From NCBI GenBank assembly GCA_030536755.1, contig JAUNPJ010000034.1, positions 1-38,661 of the forward strand: DNA of 38,661 nt. The letters run 5' to 3'. The position numbers were made by a program, and so were the translations under genes. The DNA is from Eubacteriales bacterium. Lineage in GTDB: Bacteria; Bacillota; Clostridia; Lachnospirales; Lachnospiraceae. This document shows, piece by piece, positions 7,857 through 17,449 of this stretch (its first letter is position 1; every line of letters starts with the position of its first letter). Under the pieces are notes generated by a model. The model searched no databases, was not told the origin of the DNA, and worked only from the letters and a program-made list of their open reading frames with translations.

Positions 7857-7879
7857 GCAGAAAAAGACAGTAAAAAATA

Positions 7880-7920
7880 TCCGGCACGGAGTTTCGTCCT
7901 GAGACGAAACACGTGCCGGA
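7880..7920. terminator. Bidirectional terminator between the Hpt gene and carB
   Basis: Outer arms TCCGGCACG/CGTGCCGGA (7880-7888, 7912-7920) and inner arms GTTTCGTC/GACGAAAC (7891-7898, 7903-7910) form a long hairpin flanked by A-rich and T-rich tracts. It serves both convergent units. Confidence 0.9.
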
Positions 7921-7932
7921 TTTGTTTATCCA

Positions 7933-10900
7933 TTATTTATCATGAATTTCGCTGTGCAGTTCCTGCAGAGACTTGATAGATTCATTTCCATGAGCTTTGA
8001 TATATGCAATACCTTTGGCAGTTGCCTTGGAGGCTGCAATGGTCGTCATGTACGGAATCTTTGCTTTGATGGCTGCCTTGCGCAGATAGCTGTCATCGTG
8101 GATGCTGTCTTTTCCAACCGGAGAGTTTACGATGAGGTCAATCTTGCCGTTGGTGATCATATCCAGGATGTTTGGACGACCTTCGTACAGCTTTTTCACT
8201 TTTTCGGCAGGAATGCCTGCTTCTGTGATCAGGTCATACGTGGTTCCTGTGGCAACGATGTGGAAACCGTTGTCTGCAAAAATCTGAGCAACTTCCACTA
8301 CCTCAGCCTTGTCCTTACGGTTTACAGAAATCAGTACGGTACCTTCCAGAGGGAGTTTTAACTGTGCTGCCTCCTGCGCTTTGTAGAATGCCTCGCCGTA
8401 GGAGTGGGACAGACCGAGAACCTCGCCGGTAGAACGCATTTCCGGTCCGAGAATCGGGTCAACCTCCTGGAACATGTTGAACGGGAAGACTGCCTCTTTT
8501 ACTCCGTAGTTCGGAATCACCTGCTCTTTCAGCCCCGGAACCGGTGACGGGCGTCCCGTCAGCTCGGAGGTGATGATATCGGTAGCCAGCGGTACCATGC
8601 GGATGTTGCAGACTTTGGATACCAGAGGAACAGTACGGGATGCTCTCGGGTTCGCCTCCAGAACATAGACTTTTCCGTTTTCGATGGCGTACTGCATATT
8701 CATCAGACCCTGTACATGCATTTCCTCTGCGATTTTTCTTGTATATTCCTTGATGGTCTGTACATTTTCCTCAGAAATATGTGCGGAAGGAATGATGCAT
8801 GCGGAGTCACCGGAATGTACACCGGCAAGCTCGATGTGTTCCATGACGGCCGGAACGAATGCGTGGGTTCCGTCACTGATTGCATCTGCCTCGCACTCCA
8901 ACGCATGATTCAGGAAACGGTCGATCAAAATCGGACGATCCGGTGTTACGCCTACGGCAGCGTTCATATATCCGGTCATGCTTTCCTCGTCGTAAACAAC
9001 TTCCATACCACGTCCGCCAAGTACATAGGAAGGGCGAACCATAACCGGGTAGCCGATTTTTTCAGCAATGGCAATGGCTTCTTCGACGGTCGTAGCCATT
9101 CCGGATTCCGGCATTGGAATTTCCAGTTTTTCCATCATAGCGCGGAACAGGTCGCGGTCCTCCGCCAGATCAATGACAGATGGAGAAGTTCCAAGAATCT
9201 TGACACCGTTTTTCTCCAGCTCTGCCGCAAGATTCAGCGGTGTCTGTCCTCCGAACTGTGCGATGACGCCCAGAGGCTTCTCTTTGTTGTAGATGCTTAA
9301 GACATCTTCCAGAGTCAGAGGCTCGAAATACAGTTTGTCGGAAGTATCGTAGTCGGTGGATACCGTTTCCGGGTTACAGTTTACAATAATCGTCTCAAAT
9401 CCAAGCTTTTTCAGGGCCAGAGAAGCGTGTACGCAGCAGTAGTCAAATTCGATACCCTGTCCGATTCGGTTTGGACCGCCGCCGAGGATCATAATCTTCG
9501 GTTTGTCTGTGGATACCGGGTTTTTGTCCGGTGCGTTGTAGGTGGAGTAATAGTAAGCGCTGTCCTGTGTGCCGCTTACGTGGACACCTTCCCAGGCTTC
9601 CTCCACACCGAGAGAGATACGGTGATTGCGGATATCTTCTTCCGGAATCTCCAGAATCTGGCTCAGGTATTTATCGGAGAAACCGTCTTTTTTCGCTGCG
9701 ATGAGCATTTCGTCAGACGGCATGCTTCCTTTGTGTTTGAGAAGCGCCTCTTCCTCCTCAACCAGTTCTTTCATCTGTTCAATAAAGTAAGTTTTTACTT
9801 TGGTAAGCTCGAAGATTTCTTCTACCGTAGCGCCCTTTCTCAGTGCTTCGTACATGATAAAGTGACGCTCGCTGGAAGGTGTGATCAGCATCTGGAGAAG
9901 CTGTTCTTTTGTTTTGGAGTCAAAATCTTTGGCATGGCCAAGACCGTAACGTCCTGTCTCCAGACTGCGGATAGCTTTCTGGAACGCTTCTTTGTAAGTT
10001 TTTCCGATGCTCATCACTTCGCCTACGGCGCGCATCTGTGTGCCGAGCTTGTCTTCTACGCCTTTGAATTTTTCAAATGCCCAGCGTGCAAATTTGATTA
10101 CGACATAGTCTCCGTCTGGCACGTATTTATCCAGCGTACCGTATTTTCCGCATGGAATATCCTTTAAGGTCAGCCCGGTTGCCAGCATCGCAGATACCAG
10201 TGCAATCGGGAATCCGGTCGCCTTGGAAGCAAGGGCGGAAGAGCGTGAGGTACGCGGGTTGATTTCAATAACAATGACGCGGTCTGTTACAGGGTCATGC
10301 GCAAACTGTACGTTTGTACCTCCGATGACCTGTACGGACTCTACGATCTTGTAAGCCTGTTCCTGAAGACGTTTCTGGCATTCTTCGGAAATGGTCAGCA
10401 TTGGTGCGGAACAGAAAGAATCTCCTGTGTGGACACCAAGAGGGTCAATATTTTCAATAAAGCAAACGGTAATCATGTTGTTGTCTGCGTCGCGGACAAC
10501 CTCAAGCTCAAGTTCTTCCCAGCCGAGAATCGATTCTTCTACGAGAACCTGACCTACCAGGCTGGCCTGCAGACCTCTTGCACAGACGGTTTTCAGTTCT
10601 TCGCGGTTGTAGACAAGTCCGCCCCCGGCTCCTCCCATGGTGTAGGCCGGACGAAGAACGACTGGATAACCCAGTTCGTCTGCAATTCTGAGTCCATCTT
10701 CTACACTGTATGCAACTTCGCTGCGTGCCATTTCAATTCCCAGGGCATTCATCGTCTTTTTAAATTCAATACGGTCTTCTCCGCGTTCGATGGCATCTAC
10801 CTGAACACCGATTACCTTTACGTTATATTTGTCAAGAATGCCGGCTTTGTTCAGTTCTGCACAGAGATTCAGTCCCGACTGACCGCCAAGATTTGGCAGA

Positions 10901-11157
10901 AGTGCGTCAGGACGTTCTTTGGCAATGATCTGCTCCAGTCGTTCTACATTGAGCGGTTCAATGTAAGTGACATCAGCGGTTTCCGGGTCGGTCATAATTG
11001 TGGCCGGATTGGAATTGACCAGAACGATCTCGTAGCCCAGTTTGCGAAGTGCCTTGCAGGCCTGGGTACCGGAATAGTCAAATTCGCAGGCCTGACCGAT
11101 GACAATCGGACCGGAACCTATGATGAGTACTTTGTGAATATCCGTTCTTTGTGGCAT
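7933..11157 (-). CDS. carB: Carbamoyl-phosphate synthase, large subunit
   Basis: The 1074-residue product makes carbamoyl phosphate from bicarbonate, ATP and ammonia delivered by the small subunit, feeding pyrimidine and arginine synthesis. It has the duplicated ATP-grasp architecture: first half with IIGSGPIVIGQACEFDYSG, NSNPATIMTD and EINPRTSRSSALASKATG; second half with GGGPNRIGQGIEFDYCC, NCNPETVSTD and EANPRASRTVPLVSK. A C-terminal regulatory methylglyoxal-synthase-like domain follows (ISVNRKDK onward). Length equals the usual ~1070. The ATG at 11157 follows AAGGAGG; an upstream in-frame ATG (11190) is poorly supported. Unusually, no carA lies beside it within the window. Confidence 0.97.
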   Translation of the reverse strand: MPQRTDIHKVLIIGSGPIVIGQACEFDYSGTQACKALRKLGYEIVLVNSNPATIMTDPETADVTYIEPLNVERLEQIIAKERPDALLPNLGGQSGLNLCAELNKAGILDKYNVKVIGVQVDAIERGEDRIEFKKTMNALGIEMARSEVAYSVEDGLRIADELGYPVVLRPAYTMGGAGGGLVYNREELKTVCARGLQASLVGQVLVEESILGWEELELEVVRDADNNMITVCFIENIDPLGVHTGDSFCSAPMLTISEECQKRLQEQAYKIVESVQVIGGTNVQFAHDPVTDRVIVIEINPRTSRSSALASKATGFPIALVSAMLATGLTLKDIPCGKYGTLDKYVPDGDYVVIKFARWAFEKFKGVEDKLGTQMRAVGEVMSIGKTYKEAFQKAIRSLETGRYGLGHAKDFDSKTKEQLLQMLITPSSERHFIMYEALRKGATVEEIFELTKVKTYFIEQMKELVEEEEALLKHKGSMPSDEMLIAAKKDGFSDKYLSQILEIPEEDIRNHRISLGVEEAWEGVHVSGTQDSAYYYSTYNAPDKNPVSTDKPKIMILGGGPNRIGQGIEFDYCCVHASLALKKLGFETIIVNCNPETVSTDYDTSDKLYFEPLTLEDVLSIYNKEKPLGVIAQFGGQTPLNLAAELEKNGVKILGTSPSVIDLAEDRDLFRAMMEKLEIPMPESGMATTVEEAIAIAEKIGYPVMVRPSYVLGGRGMEVVYDEESMTGYMNAAVGVTPDRPILIDRFLNHALECEADAISDGTHAFVPAVMEHIELAGVHSGDSACIIPSAHISEENVQTIKEYTRKIAEEMHVQGLMNMQYAIENGKVYVLEANPRASRTVPLVSKVCNIRMVPLATDIITSELTGRPSPVPGLKEQVIPNYGVKEAVFPFNMFQEVDPILGPEMRSTGEVLGLSHSYGEAFYKAQEAAQLKLPLEGTVLISVNRKDKAEVVEVAQIFADNGFHIVATGTTYDLITEAGIPAEKVKKLYEGRPNILDMITNGKIDLIVNSPVGKDSIHDDSYLRKAAIKAKIPYMTTIAASKATAKGIAYIKAHGNESIKSLQELHSEIHDK

Positions 11158-11690
11158 TGTAAAATCCTCCTTATCATTCGATTTACCCACATAAATCTTG
11201 GAACTGCTAAATAGTTCTCTTTAATATAGTAATGGAAAACGGTAGAAATCACAAGTGTTTTAAGCTTTTCGTACGTGCCAAAATCAAATCTCTACGTTCT
11301 ACGAAGGATTTTATATAGTATATTTGCAGGAGATATTTTATGATTCGGGTGTCAAAACACCCACTTTATAGTGACTCATTCACTTGCGTCTGTTCCTTTA
11401 AAACACGGACGAGCAACTGATATTCAGAGCTTTCATCGCAGGCTCCTTTGCATACTGCAAGAAGTTTATCGTGGGAAAGGCAATGCTGTACACAGTTGGG
11501 CGGATGAGAAGAGAAAATGTGATAGATGTACTGAAGCAGGAGAATTTCTGAAAAGAAAAGGGGATGTTGCCGCGGAGCCAAATATCATGGCATTCTCTGA
11601 ACGCATTGCGCCCTGCAAACTTGATGCCCCGCCGATTTGCTGCAGGGTATTTGATTTTGGGCACAAGTTGCAGAAAAGCATGCCATAGTG
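11158..11690. other. 533-base gap: carB leader and unassigned, possibly decayed DNA
   Basis: The part nearest carB holds a weak minus-strand promoter candidate (TTGTGA, 17-base spacer, TACTAT, about 11229-11257) and the carB ribosome binding site. From ~11340 to 11690 several frames stay open on both strands: one plus frame runs ~105 codons to 11688 and two minus frames run 70-88 codons. None has a good ribosome binding site combined with a recognisable domain. A 26-codon ORF at 11340 follows GGAG but resembles nothing known. No RNA gene or strong terminator was seen. It may be the remains of a gene. Confidence 0.45.
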
Positions 11691-12416
11691 TTATTTTGAC
11701 GCTATATACAGATTCCGCGCCAGTGTCTCAATGATATAGATGACAGGGAGCTGAGTCGTTATATTCACGTTATTTATGATTAATTCCGGTACATGGTATG
11801 TGATATTGCAGTCGGCCATTTTAGCGAGGGTGGAGTTTGAGGTATTTGTAATGGCGATTAATTTGCACCCCCGTTCTTTGAGCTGGTGAGCGATATCTAT
11901 CGTCTGCATAGTGGTGCCGGATTCCGAGAGCGCGATAGCAACTGTCTTTTCAGACAGATTTTGCAGAACCGGCTGCCAGGGATCCTCGACATAAAGACTG
12001 AAGCGTCCTATGTTGGAAAAGAACCTGGCTCCATATTTCCCCAATGTTCCAGAGGAACCAATGCCTACAAATATAATTTGTCTGGAGGTATTTAAGATGC
12101 CTGACGCTTCAGCAATGGTCTTCCGGAAATCATCGGATTCCGTGCGGTAAATAAAATTTTTCAACACAACATCATCGGCATCCTTGAGCATGATGTTTTC
12201 TTGCTGCAAAGACTCCTTGTAGCGCAGCTTAAAGTGGGTGTATCCTTCGAATCCCATTTTTTTGCAGAAGCGCAAAACGGTGCTGGTAGAAACATGGGCA
12301 GCCTCCGCCAGGTCCTTGATGGTCATGTACGAGATATTCTCTTTATTCTTCAGAATGCAGTTATAGATGGATAATTCTAATTCGTTGAAATCTGCCAGTA
12401 CTTCATTTGTGAACAT
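11691..12416 (-). CDS. RpiR/MurR-family transcriptional regulator
   Basis: The 241-residue product has an N-terminal RpiR-type helix-turn-helix (~1-75; IKDLAEAAHVSTSTVLRFCKKMGFEGY) and a C-terminal SIS sugar-isomerase-like domain (~100-235; FVGIGSSGTLGKYGARFF, ALSESGTTMQT, AITNTSNSTLAKMA), which usually senses a phosphosugar. The ATG at 12416 follows GAGGGGCG; an upstream ATG at 12446 lacks a site. It is divergent from a second, paralogous regulator at 12618 and has its own strong promoter. Its target is not certain; the beta-glucoside PTS operon across the divergent region is the obvious candidate. Confidence 0.9.
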   Translation of the reverse strand: MFTNEVLADFNELELSIYNCILKNKENISYMTIKDLAEAAHVSTSTVLRFCKKMGFEGYTHFKLRYKESLQQENIMLKDADDVVLKNFIYRTESDDFRKTIAEASGILNTSRQIIFVGIGSSGTLGKYGARFFSNIGRFSLYVEDPWQPVLQNLSEKTVAIALSESGTTMQTIDIAHQLKERGCKLIAITNTSNSTLAKMADCNITYHVPELIINNVNITTQLPVIYIIETLARNLYIASK

Positions 12417-12466
12417 GTATTCGCCCCTCTTTCCTGTAAAAAACAATTCAGAATGGTTTTACCTAG

Positions 12467-12495
12467 ATTATACAGATTTCCTGAAACCTTGTAAA
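12467..12495 (-). promoter_or_regulatory. Promoter of the reverse-strand RpiR regulator
   Basis: On the minus strand, TTTACA (12495-12490), a 17-base spacer and a perfect TATAAT (12472-12467) lie ~50 bases before the gene. Confidence 0.8.
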
Positions 12496-12509
12496 GTATT
12501 GTGGGACGC

Positions 12510-12547
12510 AATTTTGGCTTCGCGGGAGGTGCTGTCTGAATTGTTAC
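12510..12547 (-). repeat. Decayed, internally deleted copy of the 4000-4142 element
   Basis: AATTTTGGCTT followed by CGCGGGAGGTGCTGTCTGAA and a GTTAC end matches, in order, two separated blocks of the reverse complement of the element at 4000-4142 (AATTTTGGCTT, then CGCGGGATAGTGCCGTGTGAA and an AGTAAC end). The hairpin part between them is missing. The match is imperfect and judged by eye. Confidence 0.4.
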
Positions 12548-12578
12548 TATCTTTCATGTGGTCTTTAAGGGCATAGTC

Positions 12579-12587
12579 TGGTATACT
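12579..12587 (+). promoter_or_regulatory. Extended -10 promoter of the forward RpiR gene
   Basis: TGGTATACT is an extended -10 (TG at 12579-12580, TATACT at 12582-12587) ~30 bases before the start codon. The -35 is weak (TGGTCT). Confidence 0.55.
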
Positions 12588-12617
12588 GTACAAAAAGGAA
12601 TAGGTAGGTGGAGAGGC

Positions 12618-13415
12618 ATGGAATTATTTCAGCAGGAACAATTGCGTAGCCTGAATGAAGGCGAGTTTGCCGTTTACAATTATGTGTCCGGGCATATATA
12701 TGAAGTGGTAAAGATGAATATAAGGGAACTGTCTGCGGCAACAGGGGTATCTACCACTACGATTCTGCGTTTTTGCAGCAAAACAGGCTGTGACGGATAT
12801 AAAGACTTCAAATACAGGCTCAGCAAGGCTCTGGAAAAACAAAAAGAGCCAAAGTTGTATTTTCCGTCTATACTGCCTGCGATACAGTATTTGGAACATA
12901 TGAGGGATAATCATGAATTTGAGACGCAGGCGGATGTATGCACTGATTTGTGCATGCAGGCCAGGCAGGTATTATTCGTAGGAATCGGAACCAGCGGAAA
13001 ACTGGGCGAATACGGTGCCCGTCTTCTGTCGGGAGTGGGGATAATGGCTTTTGCCGTCACGGATCCCTATTACTCCCTGGAAATGAACAGAGCGAATATG
13101 AAGGATACCGTGGTCATTGTCCTATCGGTTTCAGGAGAGACCCCCCAGGTAATTTCCCTGGTGGATGAATTTAGGAAAAGGCAGGCAAAAGTGATCAGTA
13201 TCACAAATACGAACCAGTGTACCATTGCGAAAATGTCGGAAATAAACTTTCCATACTACATGCCCGTCGCCTATGTCTGCCAGGAAAACAGGTCTGTCAA
13301 TTTGACGACACAAATTCCTGTATTGCATTTACTGGAAACACTAATGTATAAAATATATCTGATAAAGCAGACAGATTGCGGTTCAAAACAGGATATTCGG
13401 ACAAAGAAGCGGTAA
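12618..13415 (+). CDS. RpiR/MurR-family transcriptional regulator of the PTS operon
   Basis: The 265-residue product has an N-terminal helix-turn-helix (IRELSAATGVSTTTILRFCSKTGCDGYKDFK, ~30-60) and a C-terminal SIS domain (FVGIGTSGKLGEYGARLL, VLSVSGETPQ, SITNTNQCTIAKMSE), so it probably binds a phosphorylated sugar. It is clearly paralogous to the divergent regulator at 11691. Because it lies directly upstream and co-directional with the 6-phospho-beta-glucosidase/PTS operon, control of that operon is likely. The ATG at 12618 follows GGTGGAGAGGC. A terminator whose stem begins inside the last codons separates it from the operon, which has its own promoter. Confidence 0.9.
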   Translation: MELFQQEQLRSLNEGEFAVYNYVSGHIYEVVKMNIRELSAATGVSTTTILRFCSKTGCDGYKDFKYRLSKALEKQKEPKLYFPSILPAIQYLEHMRDNHEFETQADVCTDLCMQARQVLFVGIGTSGKLGEYGARLLSGVGIMAFAVTDPYYSLEMNRANMKDTVVIVLSVSGETPQVISLVDEFRKRQAKVISITNTNQCTIAKMSEINFPYYMPVAYVCQENRSVNLTTQIPVLHLLETLMYKIYLIKQTDCGSKQDIRTKKR

Positions 13416-13439
13416 GTAAGGCTGCTTCTTTGTTTTTTT
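13403..13439 (+). terminator. Terminator after the RpiR gene
   Basis: AAAGAAGC (13403-13410) pairs with GCTTCTTT (13424-13431) and is followed by a run of eight T after a G. The upstream arm overlaps the end of the coding region. Confidence 0.75.
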
Positions 13440-13450
13440 TATGTAACAAA

Positions 13451-13545
13451 TATCAAACGTAAGGCATTATTGTCAAAACGCTTCAAAATGCTTGAAATTT
13501 TGTGGGATACATAGTTTAATATTACTATCGAACGTAAGCGCGCTT
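13451..13545 (+). promoter_or_regulatory. Promoter and candidate operators of the beta-glucoside PTS operon
   Basis: TTGAAA (13492-13497), a 17-base spacer and TTTAAT (13515-13520) form a plausible sigma-A promoter. It is bracketed by two near-identical direct repeats, TATCAAACGTAAGG at 13451 and TATCGAACGTAAGC at 13526, 75 bases apart. A perfect 10-base palindrome AAGCGCGCTT (13536-13545) overlaps the second. Repeats around the promoter suggest regulator binding, most simply by the adjacent RpiR proteins. This is inference from position. Confidence 0.5.
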
Positions 13546-13585
13546 TCTCGACAGAATAAATTAATATCTAAAGTTGGAGAAATAA

Positions 13586-15028
<1,443 letters not shown>

Positions 15029-15071
15029 AATGTATTTAAAATTGAAAATAAAATCTCAGGAGGAATAAAAA

Positions 15072-15380
15072 ATGATTATTCGTTTATTTTGTGCGGCAGG
15101 TATGTCAACGAGTTTATTGGTTTCCAAAATGCAGGAGGCGGCAAAGGAAAAGGGAAAGGACGCAGATATTGCGGCATATCCGATTACGGAACTGGAGCGT
15201 ATGGTAGACCAGATCGATGTGGCACTGTTGGGGCCTCAGGTAGGCTTTCAGCTGGGAAAAGCAAAAGCCATCTGCGAGCCGAAAGGTGTTCCGGTTGATG
15301 TAATCCCCATGGCCGATTATGGAATGTGCAATGGGATGAATGTGCTGAAGTTTGCATATAAGCTGGCAAAAAATAAGTAA
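15072..15380 (+). CDS. PTS lactose/cellobiose-family EIIB
   Basis: The 102-residue soluble domain begins MIIRLFCAAGMSTSLLV, the EIIB phosphate-loop motif with the phosphocysteine at Cys7. It accepts phosphate from EIIA and passes it to the sugar during transport by EIIC. Length is standard for a free EIIB of the cellobiose type. AGGAGGA precedes the ATG. It lies between the glycosidase and EIIC genes, and together with EIIA at 16768 it completes the permease. Confidence 0.95.
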   Translation: MIIRLFCAAGMSTSLLVSKMQEAAKEKGKDADIAAYPITELERMVDQIDVALLGPQVGFQLGKAKAICEPKGVPVDVIPMADYGMCNGMNVLKFAYKLAKNK

Positions 15381-15407
15381 GGATCTATTTTGGGAGGACG
15401 AGTGAAA

Positions 15408-16721
15408 ATGAATAAGTTCATAAATGAAAAAATAATCCCGAAAGTGATGGCGTTTATCAATACCAAAGGGATAATGGCTTTGAAAGATGGCATGGTCTAT
15501 TCGATGCCGTTGCTGATTATCGGTTCAATTTTTCTGATTCTGGCAAATTTTCCGGTGCAGGCGGTTGCGAATGTGCTGTCTGCCAGCGGAATTACGGGTC
15601 TGCTGAACCAGGCCTATGGCGCGACGTTCAATATAAGCGCCATGATTGCGGTTATGGGCATCGCTTACAATTATGCAAAACTGGAAAATCAGGAACCCAT
15701 GAGCGGCGGTATCATCGCTTTGGCAGTCTTTTTGATTTTTCAACCCTCTACCATTGAAACGGCAGGCGGTGATGTAGTTGGGAACATCATCAACAAAGAC
15801 TGGACAGCAGGAAAGGGGATGATTGGTGCGATCATCGTTGGACTGCTTGTGGGATTTGCCTATTCATGGTTCTTAAAGAAAAATATCCGTATTAAGTTGC
15901 CGGCAGGTGTTCCCGCAGGTGTGGCAAATGCGTTTTCCGCTTTGATTCCCGCCGCCGTAATTGTGAGTGTGGCAACGATTGTCCAGGGGATATTTACACT
16001 GGGGCTTCATACCACCGTAATAGAAACAATATATAAAGTCATCCAGACGCCGATGCAGGGAATGACCGATTCTTTGCCGGGCGCAATATTAATGTGTTTT
16101 ATGTTTCCGTTTTTGTGGCTTTTCGGCGTGCATGGCTCCACGGTCGTGGGCGGAATCATGCAGGGGCTTTTACAGGCGAATAGCTTAGAGAATCAGGCCA
16201 TTCTTGACGCAGGAAAAGCATTGACCGTTGCCAACGGCGGACATATCGTGACAGTGCAGTTTGTGGATCAGTTTATCAATGTGACAGGTGCGGGGCTTAC
16301 GATTGGATTGGTTTTCTATATGGTTGTATTTGCGAAATCAAAGCAGTTAAGGACGCTTGGACGGTTGGAAGCAGTACCGGCGCTGTTCAATATCAATGAG
16401 CCACTTTTGTTCGGTATTCCGGTTGTAATGAATCCCATGCTTGCGATTCCGTTTATTGCGACCCCGGTTGTGGCCTGCATCATACAGTATTTTGCATTGG
16501 CAACAGGTCTTTGCCCGTTATATGGGGCGACTCAGGTTCCGTGGACCTGTCCGCCCATTATATCAGGATTTCTGGTTGGAGGTTGGAGAAGCGCACTGCT
16601 TCAGGTCATTATTTTCACGGTTTCGTTTTTTATCTATCTTCCCTTTATCAAAAGAGTGGATAAAGCAAACCTGAAAGCAGAATCAGAGGCAACCCAGGAA
16701 GAGGACGATGAAGATTGGTAG
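15408..16721 (+). CDS. PTS lactose/cellobiose-family EIIC permease
   Basis: The 437-residue, highly hydrophobic protein has about ten membrane segments and is the sugar-translocating subunit. Family motifs are seen: MALKDGMVYSMPLLIIGS near the start, the substrate-site region LFGVHGSTVVGGIMQ, and FNINEPLLFGIPVVMNP towards the C-terminus, with its conserved NEP containing the active Glu. The tail is acidic (EEDDEDW). GGGAGGA lies ~11 bases before the ATG at 15408. EIIC of this family usually serves beta-glucosides or chitobiose; the linked GH1 enzyme favours beta-glucosides. Confidence 0.95.
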   Translation: MNKFINEKIIPKVMAFINTKGIMALKDGMVYSMPLLIIGSIFLILANFPVQAVANVLSASGITGLLNQAYGATFNISAMIAVMGIAYNYAKLENQEPMSGGIIALAVFLIFQPSTIETAGGDVVGNIINKDWTAGKGMIGAIIVGLLVGFAYSWFLKKNIRIKLPAGVPAGVANAFSALIPAAVIVSVATIVQGIFTLGLHTTVIETIYKVIQTPMQGMTDSLPGAILMCFMFPFLWLFGVHGSTVVGGIMQGLLQANSLENQAILDAGKALTVANGGHIVTVQFVDQFINVTGAGLTIGLVFYMVVFAKSKQLRTLGRLEAVPALFNINEPLLFGIPVVMNPMLAIPFIATPVVACIIQYFALATGLCPLYGATQVPWTCPPIISGFLVGGWRSALLQVIIFTVSFFIYLPFIKRVDKANLKAESEATQEEDDEDW

Positions 16722-16767
16722 GACTATGAAAGACAAAGAGAATGGATAGATGTGAAAGGAGACAAAA

Positions 16768-17088
16768 ATGAGTGAAGAAATGATCACAGCATGTTTTCAG
16801 TTGATTACATATGTAGGGACAGCCAGATCATGCTATATCAATGCAATTCAGTGTGCAAAGGAAGGAAAATTTGACGAAGCTGCAGAGTCCTTGAAGATGG
16901 GGGACGAGGCATTTGCTCAGGGACACGACGGACATTCCGATCTGCTGGCGAAAGAGGCAAACGGAGAATTGTCAGAGACGGGCATTTTATTGATCCATGC
17001 AGAGGATCAATTGATGAGTGCAGAGGGATTCCGGATTATTGCAGAAGAGTTTATCGCCGTATACAAAACACTCTCTGAAGGAAGATAA
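16768..17088 (+). CDS. PTS lactose/cellobiose-family EIIA
   Basis: The 106-residue helical protein fits the EIIA of the lactose/cellobiose family, which works as a trimer and takes phosphate from HPr. The phosphoacceptor is His77 in LLIHAEDQLMSAE, and the family's Asp (Asp80 here, in HAED) is kept. Helix motifs such as SCYINAIQCAKEGKFDEA match the family pattern. It has a good GGAGAC-type site and lies 46 bases after EIIC. With the EIIB and EIIC genes it completes the transporter. Confidence 0.94.
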   Translation: MSEEMITACFQLITYVGTARSCYINAIQCAKEGKFDEAAESLKMGDEAFAQGHDGHSDLLAKEANGELSETGILLIHAEDQLMSAEGFRIIAEEFIAVYKTLSEGR

Positions 17089-17133
17089 GAAGAGAAGTAG
17101 AATATAAGACTTGGAATTTAGGAGGATAGTCAG

Positions 17134-17391
17134 ATGAAGACATTCGAATACACGATTCAGGATTCGCTGGGAATTCATGCCAGACCGGCAGGTGCGCTGG
17201 CGAAAGAGGCAAAGAAATATGAGAGTAAGATTGTGATAGGAAAAGAAGGAAAAACAGCAGAAGCCACAAAATTGATGGCGCTTATGGGACTTGGTGTAAA
17301 ATGCGGCCAGAAAGTGGAGATTGAGATTTCCGGTTCGGACGAGGAAGCGGCATTCCAGGGGATAAAGGCTTTTTTTGAGGCGAATTTATAG
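17134..17391 (+). CDS. HPr phosphocarrier with catalytic His15 but Lys at position 46
   Basis: The 85-residue product is an HPr that carries phosphate from EI to EIIA. The active-site motif GIHARPAG (His15, Arg17) is intact. The regulatory site is not: aligning GKTAEATKLMALMGLGV with the Bacillus HPr region ending KSIMGVMSLG puts Lys46 where HPr kinase would phosphorylate Ser46. So this HPr should do transport but should not be switched off by HprK or act as a CcpA co-repressor. AGGAGG precedes the ATG. The symbol ptsH is withheld because a housekeeping HPr probably exists elsewhere. Confidence 0.93.
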   Translation: MKTFEYTIQDSLGIHARPAGALAKEAKKYESKIVIGKEGKTAEATKLMALMGLGVKCGQKVEIEISGSDEEAAFQGIKAFFEANL

Positions 17392-17402
17392 AAATGACAG
17401 CT

Positions 17403-17427
17403 ATGACCAGGTGTATTGCCTGGTCAT
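17403..17427 (+). other. Intercistronic hairpin between the HPr and pyrophosphatase genes
   Basis: ATGACCAGG (17403-17411) and CCTGGTCAT (17419-17427) form a perfect 9-bp stem with a 7-base loop. No T run follows, so it is more likely an mRNA processing, stability or translation-control element than a terminator. Confidence 0.6.
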
Positions 17428-17449
17428 ATCCAAATATGGAGGTAATGTT

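Noticed and set aside
9427-11214. Long plus-strand open frames (246 and 305 codons) opposite carB
   Set aside because: They are antisense to a complete, unmistakable carB, lack ribosome binding sites and show no domain.
13530-13550. CcpA cre site at the PTS operon promoter
   Set aside because: The palindrome reads AAGCGCGCTT with two extra central bases, so it does not fit the cre consensus spacing.
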